From Chloroflexota bacterium (GTDB lineage Bacteria; Chloroflexota; Anaerolineae; B4-G1; SLSP01), in assembly GCA_022707665.1 (NCBI GenBank), contig JAKJAE010000039.1, forward strand, positions 307 to 8,586: a stretch of DNA of 8,280 nt, given 5' to 3'. The notes beneath the pieces are model-generated. The model was given only the letters and a program-made list of their open reading frames with translations. It did no database searches and was not told the origin of the DNA. A program made the position numbers and the translations under genes. Of the stretch, positions 1 to 6,455 are shown one piece after another; within the stretch, counting starts at the first letter, position 1, and every line of letters begins with the position of its first letter.

Positions 1-758
1 CCGCCGGAATCGCCGTAGACACCGATGAAGACATCAAGACTCTTCATGATCTTGGCAACGGACGCCGCACGCCTATCTGGGGAACCCTCCAACAGCAGAA
101 CGGATGCTAGCCAGTTGGAGTTCACCCAGGGATTCCAGTTGTTCACGCCGTGCTGGCCAGGATCGAAGCCCATCCACCAGAAATCATCCCGCTGCAGACA
201 GGGATCGAGGATGCGTCGCTTCACCTCGTAGCCGATCCGGCGCCGCACCAAGGGCGAGACCCCATCCAGGCGCGTCCCCAACAGGTAGTGCGTCCAGGCC
301 AGTTGGGCCGCAGTCTCTGCCGCGAAGAGATCGACCGTAGGTTCTTCGACGTCGGGTAACCCGGAGCCAGCGCGCTGAGCGTCGACATGAGCTGGGTATC
401 CCCAGTAAGTCTCCTCACACGTGACCCAGATGCCATTGGCAATGTCATCCAAAAAGCGTCCCTGAGCCTCGACGCACTCTGCAAGAACCAGATCGCGGAG
501 CGCGGCACGGCGCAGGTGATTAACGTGCTCGTAGTCGGACCGATTGCCCATGCGCGCAAACTGGAGGAAGAGCGTCGCGGGCAAGCCTGGCCACACGTAG
601 CCGCGCAGCAACTCGCCACGACGGACACACTCCAAGCGAAGGTCGTCTGGCAGACCTTCCCACGCCACCCGGTCCTCGATGGGGGGATAAGGTCGCCAAT
701 CAGCTAGCGGGACGAGAACAGAAGAAAGACCACCGACGGGTATGCGTTCGCTTAACAT
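1..758 (-). CDS. Heparinase II/III-family protein, N-terminal part (gene cut by window edge)
   Basis: The reading frame is open from ATG at 758 to the left edge: 252 full codons, no stop. An AGGAGG at 768-763 lies 4 nt before the ATG and fixes the start. The segment is helix-rich, with the conserved-looking stretches CEETYWGYPAH (residues 114-124), DDFWWMG (191-197), NNWNPWVNSNW (206-216) and, at the edge, GVYGDSGG. I recognise these as typical of the (alpha/alpha)6 toroid of heparinase II/III-like polysaccharide lyases, which cleave uronic-acid-containing polysaccharides by beta-elimination. The C-terminal beta-sandwich and part of the catalytic set would lie outside the window. No obvious signal peptide is seen at the N-terminus (MLSERIPVGG), so this member may act in the cytoplasm on oligosaccharides; that is inference. 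The substrate cannot be read from the sequence. It lies 141 nt downstream of the preceding minus-strand gene, so co-transcription is possible but not shown. Confidence 0.8.
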   Translation of the reverse strand, partial: MLSERIPVGGLSSVLVPLADWRPYPPIEDRVAWEGLPDDLRLECVRRGELLRGYVWPGLPATLFLQFARMGNRSDYEHVNHLRRAALRDLVLAECVEAQGRFLDDIANGIWVTCEETYWGYPAHVDAQRAGSGLPDVEEPTVDLFAAETAAQLAWTHYLLGTRLDGVSPLVRRRIGYEVKRRILDPCLQRDDFWWMGFDPGQHGVNNWNPWVNSNWLASVLLLEGSPDRRAASVAKIMKSLDVFIGVYGDSG

Positions 759-899
759 TGTGCCTCCTGAGACACAGCAGATGTGCCGACACCCATCAGA
801 GCCGTGACAAGCGCGACCAAATCATCGGCCAATCTGAGCAACCGAACGGCGATCGGAAAACGGGGTTCGCCCATAGCGTCACCGCCCCCCGGAGCCTAG
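759..899. other. Intergenic gap between two minus-strand genes
   Basis: These 141 nt separate the stop of the nuclease-like gene (TGA at 902-900) from the ATG of the heparinase-like gene. Apart from the AGGAGG ribosome binding site at 768-763, I see no convincing -35/-10 pair, no terminator hairpin with a T-tract and no coding pattern on the minus strand. Read-through from the upstream gene is therefore possible. Confidence 0.5.
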
Positions 900-1595
900 T
901 CAGGTCGAGGCACTGGTCTCACCCGCCCTCGCATAGAGCCTGGCCCGCCCGCGGTGCCCTACATCAATGAGAACACCCATCTCCCGCAGGCAGTACGCCA
1001 TCTTCTGGGAGAATGCGCGCCTGCGCCGCAAGGCACACGCAAGATCCGCGGTGGTAAAGGAAGCACCCAGCGCATCGGGGAGCAAGGACGCAAAGTCCGA
1101 CGGTTCCCTATACCGCTGAGCCTCTACTACCTCCAGCAGGATCCGATCATCAACAACCCAGCCATGGCGCCGCCACCCACGGTGGGCATCCTGGTGCCGC
1201 AGAACGTCCTCACGCGTGAACACGATATCGATCTCGAAGTTGGGATTCGCAATCAGGCCAGGAAAACTGACCAACTCCGCGAACAATGCCAACGCCGAAC
1301 CACGCTTGGGGGACTTCCGGCGCACTGGCCGCGCCCCATCCGTGGTTGGCTGGACGAGCCAGGACTCCAGCGCAACAGGATACGCAAGCAAGACCCGATG
1401 ATTCTGGGCCAACGCCGTCACCTTGCCCTTGATCGAGGCGAAGCTCCCAGTCTGAATCTCGATGAGGCCGTCATCATGGACAACGTCAACGATGTAGCCA
1501 TCGACCCGCACCTCGGTCTCACCCCCGTCCCGCGCGTACCACTGCTTGAGAGCTGCGTGCAGCGATTTCTCATTGTAGGTGTTGATCGTGTCCAC
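900..1595 (-). CDS. Hypothetical protein: PD-(D/E)XK-like core with C-terminal winged helix
   Basis: A 231-residue protein starting at GTG 1595; the Shine-Dalgarno is weak and no better in-frame start is seen. I do not recognise a named gene. Residues 9-60 show E9 in an amphipathic helix, then VDGYIVDVV with D37, then IEIQTGSF with E46 and Q48, then K57/K59. The order E...D...E-x-Q resembles a PD-(D/E)XK nuclease core in which Q replaces the final K, as is known in some restriction enzymes such as BglII. Residues 178-224 (ASFTTADLACAL ... REMGVLIDVG ... RARLYAR) look like a winged helix-turn-helix with a basic wing. A basic linker, RRKSPKR, lies at 92-98. A DNA-binding or DNA-cutting role is inferred. 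The gene follows DUF1638 by 24 nt on the same strand, so the two are probably co-transcribed. It could instead be a catalytically dead nuclease fold used as a regulator. Confidence 0.7.
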   Translation of the reverse strand: MDTINTYNEKSLHAALKQWYARDGGETEVRVDGYIVDVVHDDGLIEIQTGSFASIKGKVTALAQNHRVLLAYPVALESWLVQPTTDGARPVRRKSPKRGSALALFAELVSFPGLIANPNFEIDIVFTREDVLRHQDAHRGWRRHGWVVDDRILLEVVEAQRYREPSDFASLLPDALGASFTTADLACALRRRRAFSQKMAYCLREMGVLIDVGHRGRARLYARAGETSAST

Positions 1596-1619
1596 CAGGG
1601 TAGCTCGCGGACATCCAGG

Positions 1620-2360
1620 CTAGCCGACGCAGCTCACCACGCGCTCATCGTAGGCCATCTTGATCGTCTGGCCCGGCTCGACAACAAGAAAGTCGGCGTC
1701 CCACTCACCTTCTAGAAGTCGCTTGATCAGGATCAGGTCACCAGCAACCTTCTCGAAGGTCCAACCACGCCGCTCCGCCTCTTCCCGCGTCTGCACCTCG
1801 ACCGCGGCGCTGTCGAGAAGGCCCATGTCGATATAGGCAGCGCGGTTGTAGTGGTCTCGCCAGGCCCCCATCACCTCCATCAGATAGTCGGCGTTGTCCT
1901 TGCCGTACTTGGCAACGTATTCGTCGTACATCGCCGCGACATCATCGTAGCCTTCCGCGCCGAGCGACAGTGCCGTATTCCCGGTCTTGCGTTCGACGTA
2001 GTCGCGCACGTACCAATACGTGCCGGGATGGTCCGAGAACTGCTGCTGGTAGCGCGCTCGACCGCCCAGGAACAGGGTAATGCAGTCATGGGCACGCGGA
2101 ATGACAAGGGGTACCCTTCGGGCGACAAGGCCATCGGTCGCCCGACCACACAGCCCGTAAGCGAGAACGACAGCGTCGTAAGTGCGTTCAGCATCATCTG
2201 AAGCGCTATCAATGGCAGACTGGAGGCGCGAGCGCAGATCCGCGGGGTTGCTGTGCCACCCAAGTCGAAACAACTCGACATCCACGGTGTGTTGTGAACG
2301 CGCAGCGGACAGGTACGCGAGGCGCGCCAGCGCCTCACAAGCTAGACACTTGAGATACAT
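1620..2360 (-). CDS. DUF1638 family protein
   Basis: The 246-residue protein starts at ATG 2360 (MYLKCLACEA), preceded by a GAGGT-type ribosome binding site 4-5 nt upstream; the frame stays open 28 codons further up, to 2444, but that would run into the promoter. Recognised from AYGLCG (67-72), ARRVPLVIPRAHDC (80-93), LFLGGRARY (96-104), DHPGTYWY (110-117) and the C-terminal FLVVEPGQTIKM (224-235), which match the DUF1638 pattern I know. The biochemical function is unknown to me. Conserved-looking C5, C8, C71, H91, D92 and C93 could form a metal or cofactor site; that is inference. I recall family members in anaerobes near corrinoid methyltransferase genes, but none is present here. No signal peptide or membrane segment is visible, so it is probably cytoplasmic. 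It is the first gene of a minus-strand unit driven by the promoter at 2460-2433. Confidence 0.85.
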   Translation of the reverse strand: MYLKCLACEALARLAYLSAARSQHTVDVELFRLGWHSNPADLRSRLQSAIDSASDDAERTYDAVVLAYGLCGRATDGLVARRVPLVIPRAHDCITLFLGGRARYQQQFSDHPGTYWYVRDYVERKTGNTALSLGAEGYDDVAAMYDEYVAKYGKDNADYLMEVMGAWRDHYNRAAYIDMGLLDSAAVEVQTREEAERRGWTFEKVAGDLILIKRLLEGEWDADFLVVEPGQTIKMAYDERVVSCVG

Positions 2361-2404
2361 AAAGACCTCGACTGGGATGCTACCGGGGCGGAGTATCGTC
2401 CGAC

Positions 2405-2414
2405 CCACATGTGG
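2405..2414. repeat. 10-bp palindrome CCACATGTGG in the DUF1638 leader
   Basis: A perfect 10-bp palindrome that does not extend further on either side. It lies downstream of the predicted minus-strand -10 element (2438-2433), inside the likely untranslated leader of the DUF1638 gene. A regulator site is possible, but a palindrome of this length can occur by chance. Confidence 0.3.
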
Positions 2415-2432
2415 ACTCTGACAGCACCGAGC

Positions 2433-2460
2433 AGTATAGACCACCGATCGCGGGCGTCAA
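2433..2460 (-). promoter_or_regulatory. Sigma70-type promoter for the DUF1638 gene
   Basis: On the minus strand, TTGACG (2460-2455, 5 of 6 matches to TTGACA) and TATACT (2438-2433, 5 of 6 matches to TATAAT) are separated by 16 nt. Transcription would start near 2426, giving a leader of about 65 nt before ATG 2360. The promoter stands back to back with the plus-strand promoter at 2468-2495. Confidence 0.65.
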
Positions 2461-2472
2461 CGGCTGGTTGAC
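2456..2472. promoter_or_regulatory. Candidate operator: inverted repeat over both -35 elements
   Basis: GTCAAC (2456-2461), the 5-nt spacer GGCTG and GTTGAC (2467-2472) form a perfect inverted repeat. The two arms largely coincide with the -35 hexamers of the two divergent promoters. Part of the symmetry is therefore expected from two TTGAC elements facing away from each other, but the spacing and the matching outer C/G are extra. A dimeric regulator bound here would block or control both promoters. No regulator gene is present in the window. Confidence 0.4.
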
Positions 2473-2495
2473 AGGGCCGCCGCTCTGCCTAAGAT
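2468..2495 (+). promoter_or_regulatory. Sigma70-type promoter for the galactonate-type operon
   Basis: A perfect TTGACA (2468-2473) is followed after 16 nt by TAAGAT (2490-2495, 4 of 6 matches to TATAAT). Transcription would start near 2502, leaving a leader of about 76 nt before the dehydratase ATG at 2578. The predicted -10 and start lie downstream of the operator-like repeat at 2456-2472. Confidence 0.65.
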
Positions 2496-2577
2496 GGAAC
2501 GCAGAAGTCGGATGGTGGAGTCACACTCAGTCTCGATAACCCTATTCACGTCCCATAACCACCACACGGAGCTGAAG

Positions 2578-3681
2578 ATGAAGATCACGAAGCTGGAAAC
2601 GTTCCTCGTCAAGCCACGCTGGATTTTCCTCAAGATTCACACTGACGAAGGCCTCGTCGGGCTGGGAGAGCCGATCCTAGAGGGTCGCGCCCTGACGTGC
2701 GCAGCGGCCGTGGCGGAGTTGGAGCCCTACCTGATCGGGCAGGACCCGACCCGCGTCGTGCACCATTGGCAGGCGATGTATCGCCACGCATTCTACCGTG
2801 GCGGTCCGCTCCTCACGAGTGCCCTGAGCGGCGTCGAACAGGCCCTGTGGGACCTAACGGGTAAGTCCCTGGGCGTGCCTGTCTACAAGCTCCTGGGCGG
2901 GCCAACCCGCGATCGCATCCGCATCTACAAGGGCGGCGCGCGACCGGAGAACATCAAGCAGTTCGTCGAGATGGGCTTCACCGCGTTCAAGACGGGCGTC
3001 GCCAGAGACCGGCCCGCGCGCATCGTTGAGAGCAAGGACTTTGTGGATAAGGCCGCTGCGCACTTCGCCGCCTTGCGCGAGGCCGCCGGACCCGAGGTCG
3101 ACATCGCCATTGACTTCCACGGCGCGATATCGCCGCAGACAGCGAAGTTGCTCATCAACGCCCTTGAGCCCTACCAGCCGATGTTCATTGAAGAGCCCGT
3201 ACAGTGCCAGAACGTCGATGTGCTGGCAGATCTTGCACAGAGCACGCACATCCCTATCGCAACGGGCGAGCGGCTGTTCACCAAGTGGGGGTTCCGTGAG
3301 GTGCTGGAGAAGCAGGCCGCAACCGTCTTGCAGCCGGACCTCTCTCACGCCGGTGGAATCCTGGAGTGCAAGAAGATCGCGGCGATGGGGGAGACCTATT
3401 TCGCTGCCGTCGCACCGCACTGTCCCCTGGGGCCCATTGCGTTAGCGTCATGCTTGCAACTTGATGCCTGCATCCCGAACTTCCTGGCGCAGGAGCACGT
3501 GACCCTGGGCGAAGGGTATCTGAAGGAACCGTTCGTTATCAAAGACGGCTACATCGACCTGCCCTCCAGGCCTGGATTGGGGATCGAGTTGGACGAGGAG
3601 GCGCTCGTCGACAAGCGCGATGATGGATCCTGGGAAACGCCGCGGTTGTGGCATAAGGATGGCTCAGTGGCGGACTGGTAG
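2578..3681 (+). CDS. dgoD: D-galactonate dehydratase-type enolase superfamily enzyme
   Basis: The 367-residue protein starts at ATG 2578 (MKITKLETFLVKPRW), with a CGGAG-type ribosome binding site; the frame is open upstream to 2494, but that would run into the promoter region. It is a mandelate-racemase-subgroup enolase-superfamily enzyme: a lid domain (about 1-115), then a TIM barrel. The metal ligands are D179 (IDFHG), E205 (IEEP) and E231 (TGER); acid/base histidines are H181 and H281 (APHCPLGP), with D254 as partner and E306 in the last position. As I recall them, the E. coli DgoD residues are D183, H185, E209, E235, D258, H285 and E310, so all seven sit at a constant offset of 4. This supports dehydration of D-galactonate to 2-dehydro-3-deoxy-D-galactonate, although related acids such as gluconate cannot be excluded. 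It is the first gene of an operon with a 2-keto-3-deoxy acid kinase and an aldolase, which fits this step. Confidence 0.88.
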   Translation: MKITKLETFLVKPRWIFLKIHTDEGLVGLGEPILEGRALTCAAAVAELEPYLIGQDPTRVVHHWQAMYRHAFYRGGPLLTSALSGVEQALWDLTGKSLGVPVYKLLGGPTRDRIRIYKGGARPENIKQFVEMGFTAFKTGVARDRPARIVESKDFVDKAAAHFAALREAAGPEVDIAIDFHGAISPQTAKLLINALEPYQPMFIEEPVQCQNVDVLADLAQSTHIPIATGERLFTKWGFREVLEKQAATVLQPDLSHAGGILECKKIAAMGETYFAAVAPHCPLGPIALASCLQLDACIPNFLAQEHVTLGEGYLKEPFVIKDGYIDLPSRPGLGIELDEEALVDKRDDGSWETPRLWHKDGSVADW

Positions 3682-3751
3682 GCGCGGCTTCGGGCCAGGT
3701 CATTGGGGATCGGCGATGGGTCAGAGATCAAGGCGAGAGGTGAGAGAGGCT

Positions 3752-4909
3752 ATGAGCCAAGCACTGCTGAAGTGGGATATCACGAAGGATGACCTGAGCG
3801 GATTTGTGGGGAAGGGGCCTGCGTTCGTGACGTTTGGGGAGACGATGGTTCGCGACACGCCCGCGGACAACGAGAGGCCGGAGCGGACGCGTACGGTGCA
3901 CCTGTCGATGGCAGGCAGCGAGTTCACATTGGCGATGGGCCTGTCACGTTTCGGGATCCCATCGAGCTACATCACGCGCGTGCCCGCCAATCCCTATGGG
4001 ACCATGCTGCGGAACATCGCGCGCGAGAACGGAATCTGTACCGATCATATCGTCTGGGCGCCGAAGACGGAACCGATCGGGCGCTTCATCTATGAGGTGG
4101 GTAGGACGCCACGGAAGGACACGGGAATCTACCAGCGCGCCTATTCAGCGGCATCCCGTCTCGACGCCGGGATGGTCGCCTGGGAGGCTGCGCTCAAGGA
4201 CTGCAGGCTGTTTCACACGTCGGGTATCACGTTCGGGCTGTCGACCCACAGTGGTTACGCGCGGAACTACCTACTTGCAGCCTTTGAAGAGGCGATTCAA
4301 CACAAGCCCGCAGGCTGCCTGGTGGGACTGGACTTCAACTACCGGGCGACGCTCTGGAACGTCGAGCAGGCACGGGCGGTGATGACACCAATCCTGGCGG
4401 ACCACGTCGATGTGTTGATCACGTCGATTGAGGATATGGCGCTTCTCTATGGGCTGGACTGTGGCCAGTACTCGGCCAAGCAGATCGTGGATGGTGACAT
4501 CGGCCATCTGGAGGATGACGATGTCCTGGCCTTTGCCGAGGCGGTCCACAAGCGGTTCAATACGAAGATCGTGGCGATCACGATCCGCTATCCGGACTCC
4601 TTCGAACAGCACCGTTGGGAGTCTGCCGCAGCCGATGTAGACGGCGCGTTCTTCCGGTCGCCTGGAGTGAAGCCGATCACGCTGTGGGACCGCCTGGGCG
4701 GGGGCGATACGTGGAATGCGGGTTTCTACTACGGGTTGCTCACCGCAGGGTTCAATGGCACGGGGATCGAAAAGGGTGTGCTGGTTGGCGACGCGATGAC
4801 CCGCATCAAGCAGACGCTGATGTTCGACCTGCCGATCGTCAACAAGGATGAGGTGCAGGCGCTGATGAAGGCGGACGTCCTGGGCGGGGGAAAGAGAACC
4901 GCGAGGTAG
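3752..4909 (+). CDS. PfkB-family sugar kinase, probably 2-keto-3-deoxy-galactonate/gluconate kinase
   Basis: ATG 3752 (MSQALLKWDI) has GAGAGG close upstream; a GTG at 3740 with its own purine-rich stretch is a possible alternative, and the open frame upstream to 3620 overlaps dgoD. The 385-residue protein has the ribokinase/PfkB fold. Near the N-terminus are FVTFGETMVR (25-34) and a substrate segment AGSEFTLAMGLSRFG (54-68); at 313-329 is DRLGGGDTWNAGFYYGL, the PfkB signature 2 region, with D319 as the predicted catalytic base. The GGGD form, rather than GAGD, and the absence of the usual GGN are typical of keto-deoxy acid kinases in my experience. It would phosphorylate the dehydratase product with ATP. 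It is longer than the usual 310-340 residues, partly through an N-terminal extension of about 20 residues and an insert around 240-260. It lies 70 nt after dgoD and 123 nt before the aldolase. Galactonate versus gluconate cannot be decided. Confidence 0.82.
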   Translation: MSQALLKWDITKDDLSGFVGKGPAFVTFGETMVRDTPADNERPERTRTVHLSMAGSEFTLAMGLSRFGIPSSYITRVPANPYGTMLRNIARENGICTDHIVWAPKTEPIGRFIYEVGRTPRKDTGIYQRAYSAASRLDAGMVAWEAALKDCRLFHTSGITFGLSTHSGYARNYLLAAFEEAIQHKPAGCLVGLDFNYRATLWNVEQARAVMTPILADHVDVLITSIEDMALLYGLDCGQYSAKQIVDGDIGHLEDDDVLAFAEAVHKRFNTKIVAITIRYPDSFEQHRWESAAADVDGAFFRSPGVKPITLWDRLGGGDTWNAGFYYGLLTAGFNGTGIEKGVLVGDAMTRIKQTLMFDLPIVNKDEVQALMKADVLGGGKRTAR

Positions 4910-4943
4910 GGATCTGAGATGTGCAGTCCGGTCGTTTGCCAGA

Positions 4944-4986
4944 GGGGGCACCTGGGGCGAAGCGAGATGGGAGCTCTCCCGTGCCC
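4944..4986 (+). other. Weak stem-loop between kinase and aldolase genes
   Basis: Within the 123-nt gap, GGGCAC (4946-4951) can pair with GTGCCC (4981-4986), enclosing a second small hairpin GGGA-GCTC-TCCC (4969-4980). There is no T-tract, so it is not a terminator; it could be a processing or mRNA-stability element. The rest of the gap shows nothing beyond the aldolase ribosome binding site GGAGGT at 5017-5022. Confidence 0.25.
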
Positions 4987-5032
4987 ACCTAAGCAACCCT
5001 GATGATGGTATAAGTCGGAGGTATAGACGGGG

Positions 5033-5680
5033 ATGAACAGAACAGAGAAGTTGGAGCTCATGCGGTCGACAGGCGTGATCGCGATCATGCGTGCGAACAG
5101 CAGTGACCAGTTGATCGCGGCAGCCGACGCGATCAGTGCCGGCGGTGTGCGCGTCATTGAGGTGACGATGACAACGCCGGGCGCGCTGGGCGTCATCGAG
5201 GAGGCAACCTCACGCTACGGCGACAGCGTCCTCTTCGGTGCGGGGTCGGTGTTGGATGCTGAAACGGCGCGCGCAGCCATTCTGGCGGGTGCGGGCTTCG
5301 TCGTGGCGCCCACGCTGAAGGTCGCCGTGATCGAGCTGTGCAACCGCTATAGCATCCCGGCGATGCCAGGCATCTTCACGCCGACCGAGGCCCTGACTGC
5401 ATGGGAGGCAGGAGCCGCAATGGTAAAGCTGTTCCCGGCAAGCATCGGAGGCCCCGACCTTATCAAGGCGATCAAGGCACCGCTCCCACAACTGGAAATC
5501 GTGCCGGTTGGTGGGGTCGATTTGACGACGGCGACGGACTTCATCCGTGCCGGGTCGGCGGCCCTGGGTGTTGGCAGCAGCCTGGTGAGCCAGAAACTTC
5601 TGGACATGGGCGATATGGGCGAGCTGACGCGGCGAGCGGAGGCGTTTATCGCGGCGGTGAAGGCGGGGCGGGGAAAGTAA
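5033..5680 (+). CDS. KDPG/KDPGal-type aldolase (2-dehydro-3-deoxy-phosphosugar aldolase)
   Basis: The 215-residue protein is the usual size for the Eda/DgoA aldolase family. ATG 5033 follows GGAGGT (5017-5022) by 10 nt, with a GACGGGG just before it. It is a class I TIM-barrel aldolase: K132 in MVKLFPAS forms the Schiff base with the keto acid, E43 in VIEVTMTTPGA is the general acid/base, PTLK (93-96) and GIFTPTEA (113-120) are family motifs, and GGV (160-162) with GVGSSL (179-184) form the phosphate site. It would split the phosphorylated 2-keto-3-deoxy acid into pyruvate and glyceraldehyde 3-phosphate, the last step of the operon. The Arg known in E. coli Eda (EVTLRT, R49) is Thr47 here; EVTMTTP-type sequences are common in relatives, so activity is still expected. 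The sequence does not decide between gluconate- and galactonate-derived substrates; the dgoD neighbour favours the latter. Confidence 0.88.
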   Translation: MNRTEKLELMRSTGVIAIMRANSSDQLIAAADAISAGGVRVIEVTMTTPGALGVIEEATSRYGDSVLFGAGSVLDAETARAAILAGAGFVVAPTLKVAVIELCNRYSIPAMPGIFTPTEALTAWEAGAAMVKLFPASIGGPDLIKAIKAPLPQLEIVPVGGVDLTTATDFIRAGSAALGVGSSLVSQKLLDMGDMGELTRRAEAFIAAVKAGRGK

Positions 5681-5699
5681 GCCGGATTGTTAGGGAGAT

Positions 5700-5737
5700 G
5701 CCGGGGCTGCAGACGTCGATATGTTTGCAGCCCCGGC
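5700..5737 (+). terminator. Intrinsic terminator after the sugar-acid operon
   Basis: A perfect 12-bp stem, GCCGGGGCTGCA (5700-5711) with TGCAGCCCCGGC (5726-5737), encloses a 14-nt loop and is followed by GTTCTGTTG, a moderately T-rich tail. It begins 20 nt after the aldolase stop. It is placed between converging genes, so the stem may also slow transcripts coming from the other strand, though that side lacks a T-tract. Confidence 0.75.
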
Positions 5738-5819
5738 GTTCTGTTGCCAGGACGCTCAGAGCCAAGTGGCTACGGTCGAGCTCGAGAGGGTCAAGCCCCG
5801 CCTATCCGGAGCGGGGGAG

Positions 5820-6440
5820 CTAGGCGTGGTCGATGCGACGCAGGATGCGCTCGACCCGCACGGGATCGCGGGCGAGCTCGTGTGTCAGGTACCGGCCGGC
5901 CTGAATGAGATACCGCAGATGGTCGGGCTCGCGAAGGGTCGACGCGCGCAGGAGGGTTGCAGGGATCAGTTCGTCCGTTGGGATGTCGCGGTTGTCGAGC
6001 AATGCCCGCATGAAATCGGGAGAGGTCGTGATCTCCCTGACCTCAGCATCAGCACAGACGGCGATCTGATTGAGGATCATCGGGGGCTGGGGCGGGAACC
6101 CGTAGATGTACGTTCCTGTTGCACCAAACCGGTATCCGATGGCGGCTACAGAGATCTCCACCGGGACCACACGGTTCTCACGCTGGTCGCGGATGATCTC
6201 CTCGGACCGTGGATCGCCTGGAAAGACGGTGGCGGCAAGGTTGCGCAGAAACGGGTCGTCCTGAAGGCGAATGTCGTAGACCAGGCCGACCAGTTCTGCG
6301 GTGTTCTGTTGGATGGGTGCCCGCACGAAGGTCCCAAAGGTAGGTACTTCAGGGGCGGGGATGCGTGACGCCACGACGAACCCGCGGATGTCAGCGCGAA
6401 GAACGTTGCCGATGGTAATGGTGCGATCGTCGGAAGGCAT
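5820..6440 (-). CDS. HAS-barrel-like protein linked to nurA, without ATPase domain
   Basis: The start is set at ATG 6440 (MPSDDRTITIGNVL): AAGGAG at 6451-6446 lies 5 nt upstream, and the GTG at 6446 overlaps this site, so it is unlikely to be used. The 206-residue protein begins with a likely beta-barrel (about 8-60: IGNVLRADIRGFVVAS ... FGTFVRAP ... AELVGLVYDIRL), then VPVEISVAAIGYRF (92-105) and GFPPQPPMILNQIAV (114-128), which I read as the HAS-barrel region found at the N-terminus of HerA translocases. A helical tail follows (about 140-206). No Walker A or B motif is present and the length is far below that of HerA. Its gene starts 15 nt after the nurA stop, so the two are surely co-transcribed. 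In HerA-NurA complexes the HAS barrel helps hold the ATPase ring and touches NurA, so this protein could be a NurA partner. Assignment by fold is moderately sure. Confidence 0.6.
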   Translation of the reverse strand: MPSDDRTITIGNVLRADIRGFVVASRIPAPEVPTFGTFVRAPIQQNTAELVGLVYDIRLQDDPFLRNLAATVFPGDPRSEEIIRDQRENRVVPVEISVAAIGYRFGATGTYIYGFPPQPPMILNQIAVCADAEVREITTSPDFMRALLDNRDIPTDELIPATLLRASTLREPDHLRYLIQAGRYLTHELARDPVRVERILRRIDHA

Positions 6441-6455
6441 AGACACTCCTTGGTG

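Noticed and set aside
221..628. Minus-strand open frame of 135 codons
   Set aside because: Out-of-frame shadow of the heparinase-like gene, which stays open through the window edge in another frame.
954..1715. Long plus-strand open frame of 253 codons
   Set aside because: It is antisense to the nuclease-like gene and runs into DUF1638; its translation has no recognisable motif, whereas the minus frame has a clear fold pattern.
5796..5816. Hairpin CCCCGC-N9-GCGGGG just beyond the stop of the HAS-barrel-like gene, as its terminator
   Set aside because: Only 6 bp, and no T-tract follows on the minus strand; too weak to call as a terminator.
5721..6368. Plus-strand open frame of 215 codons starting inside the terminator loop
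   Set aside because: It is antisense to the HAS-barrel-like gene, which has a strong ribosome binding site and operon context; high GC explains the open antisense frame.
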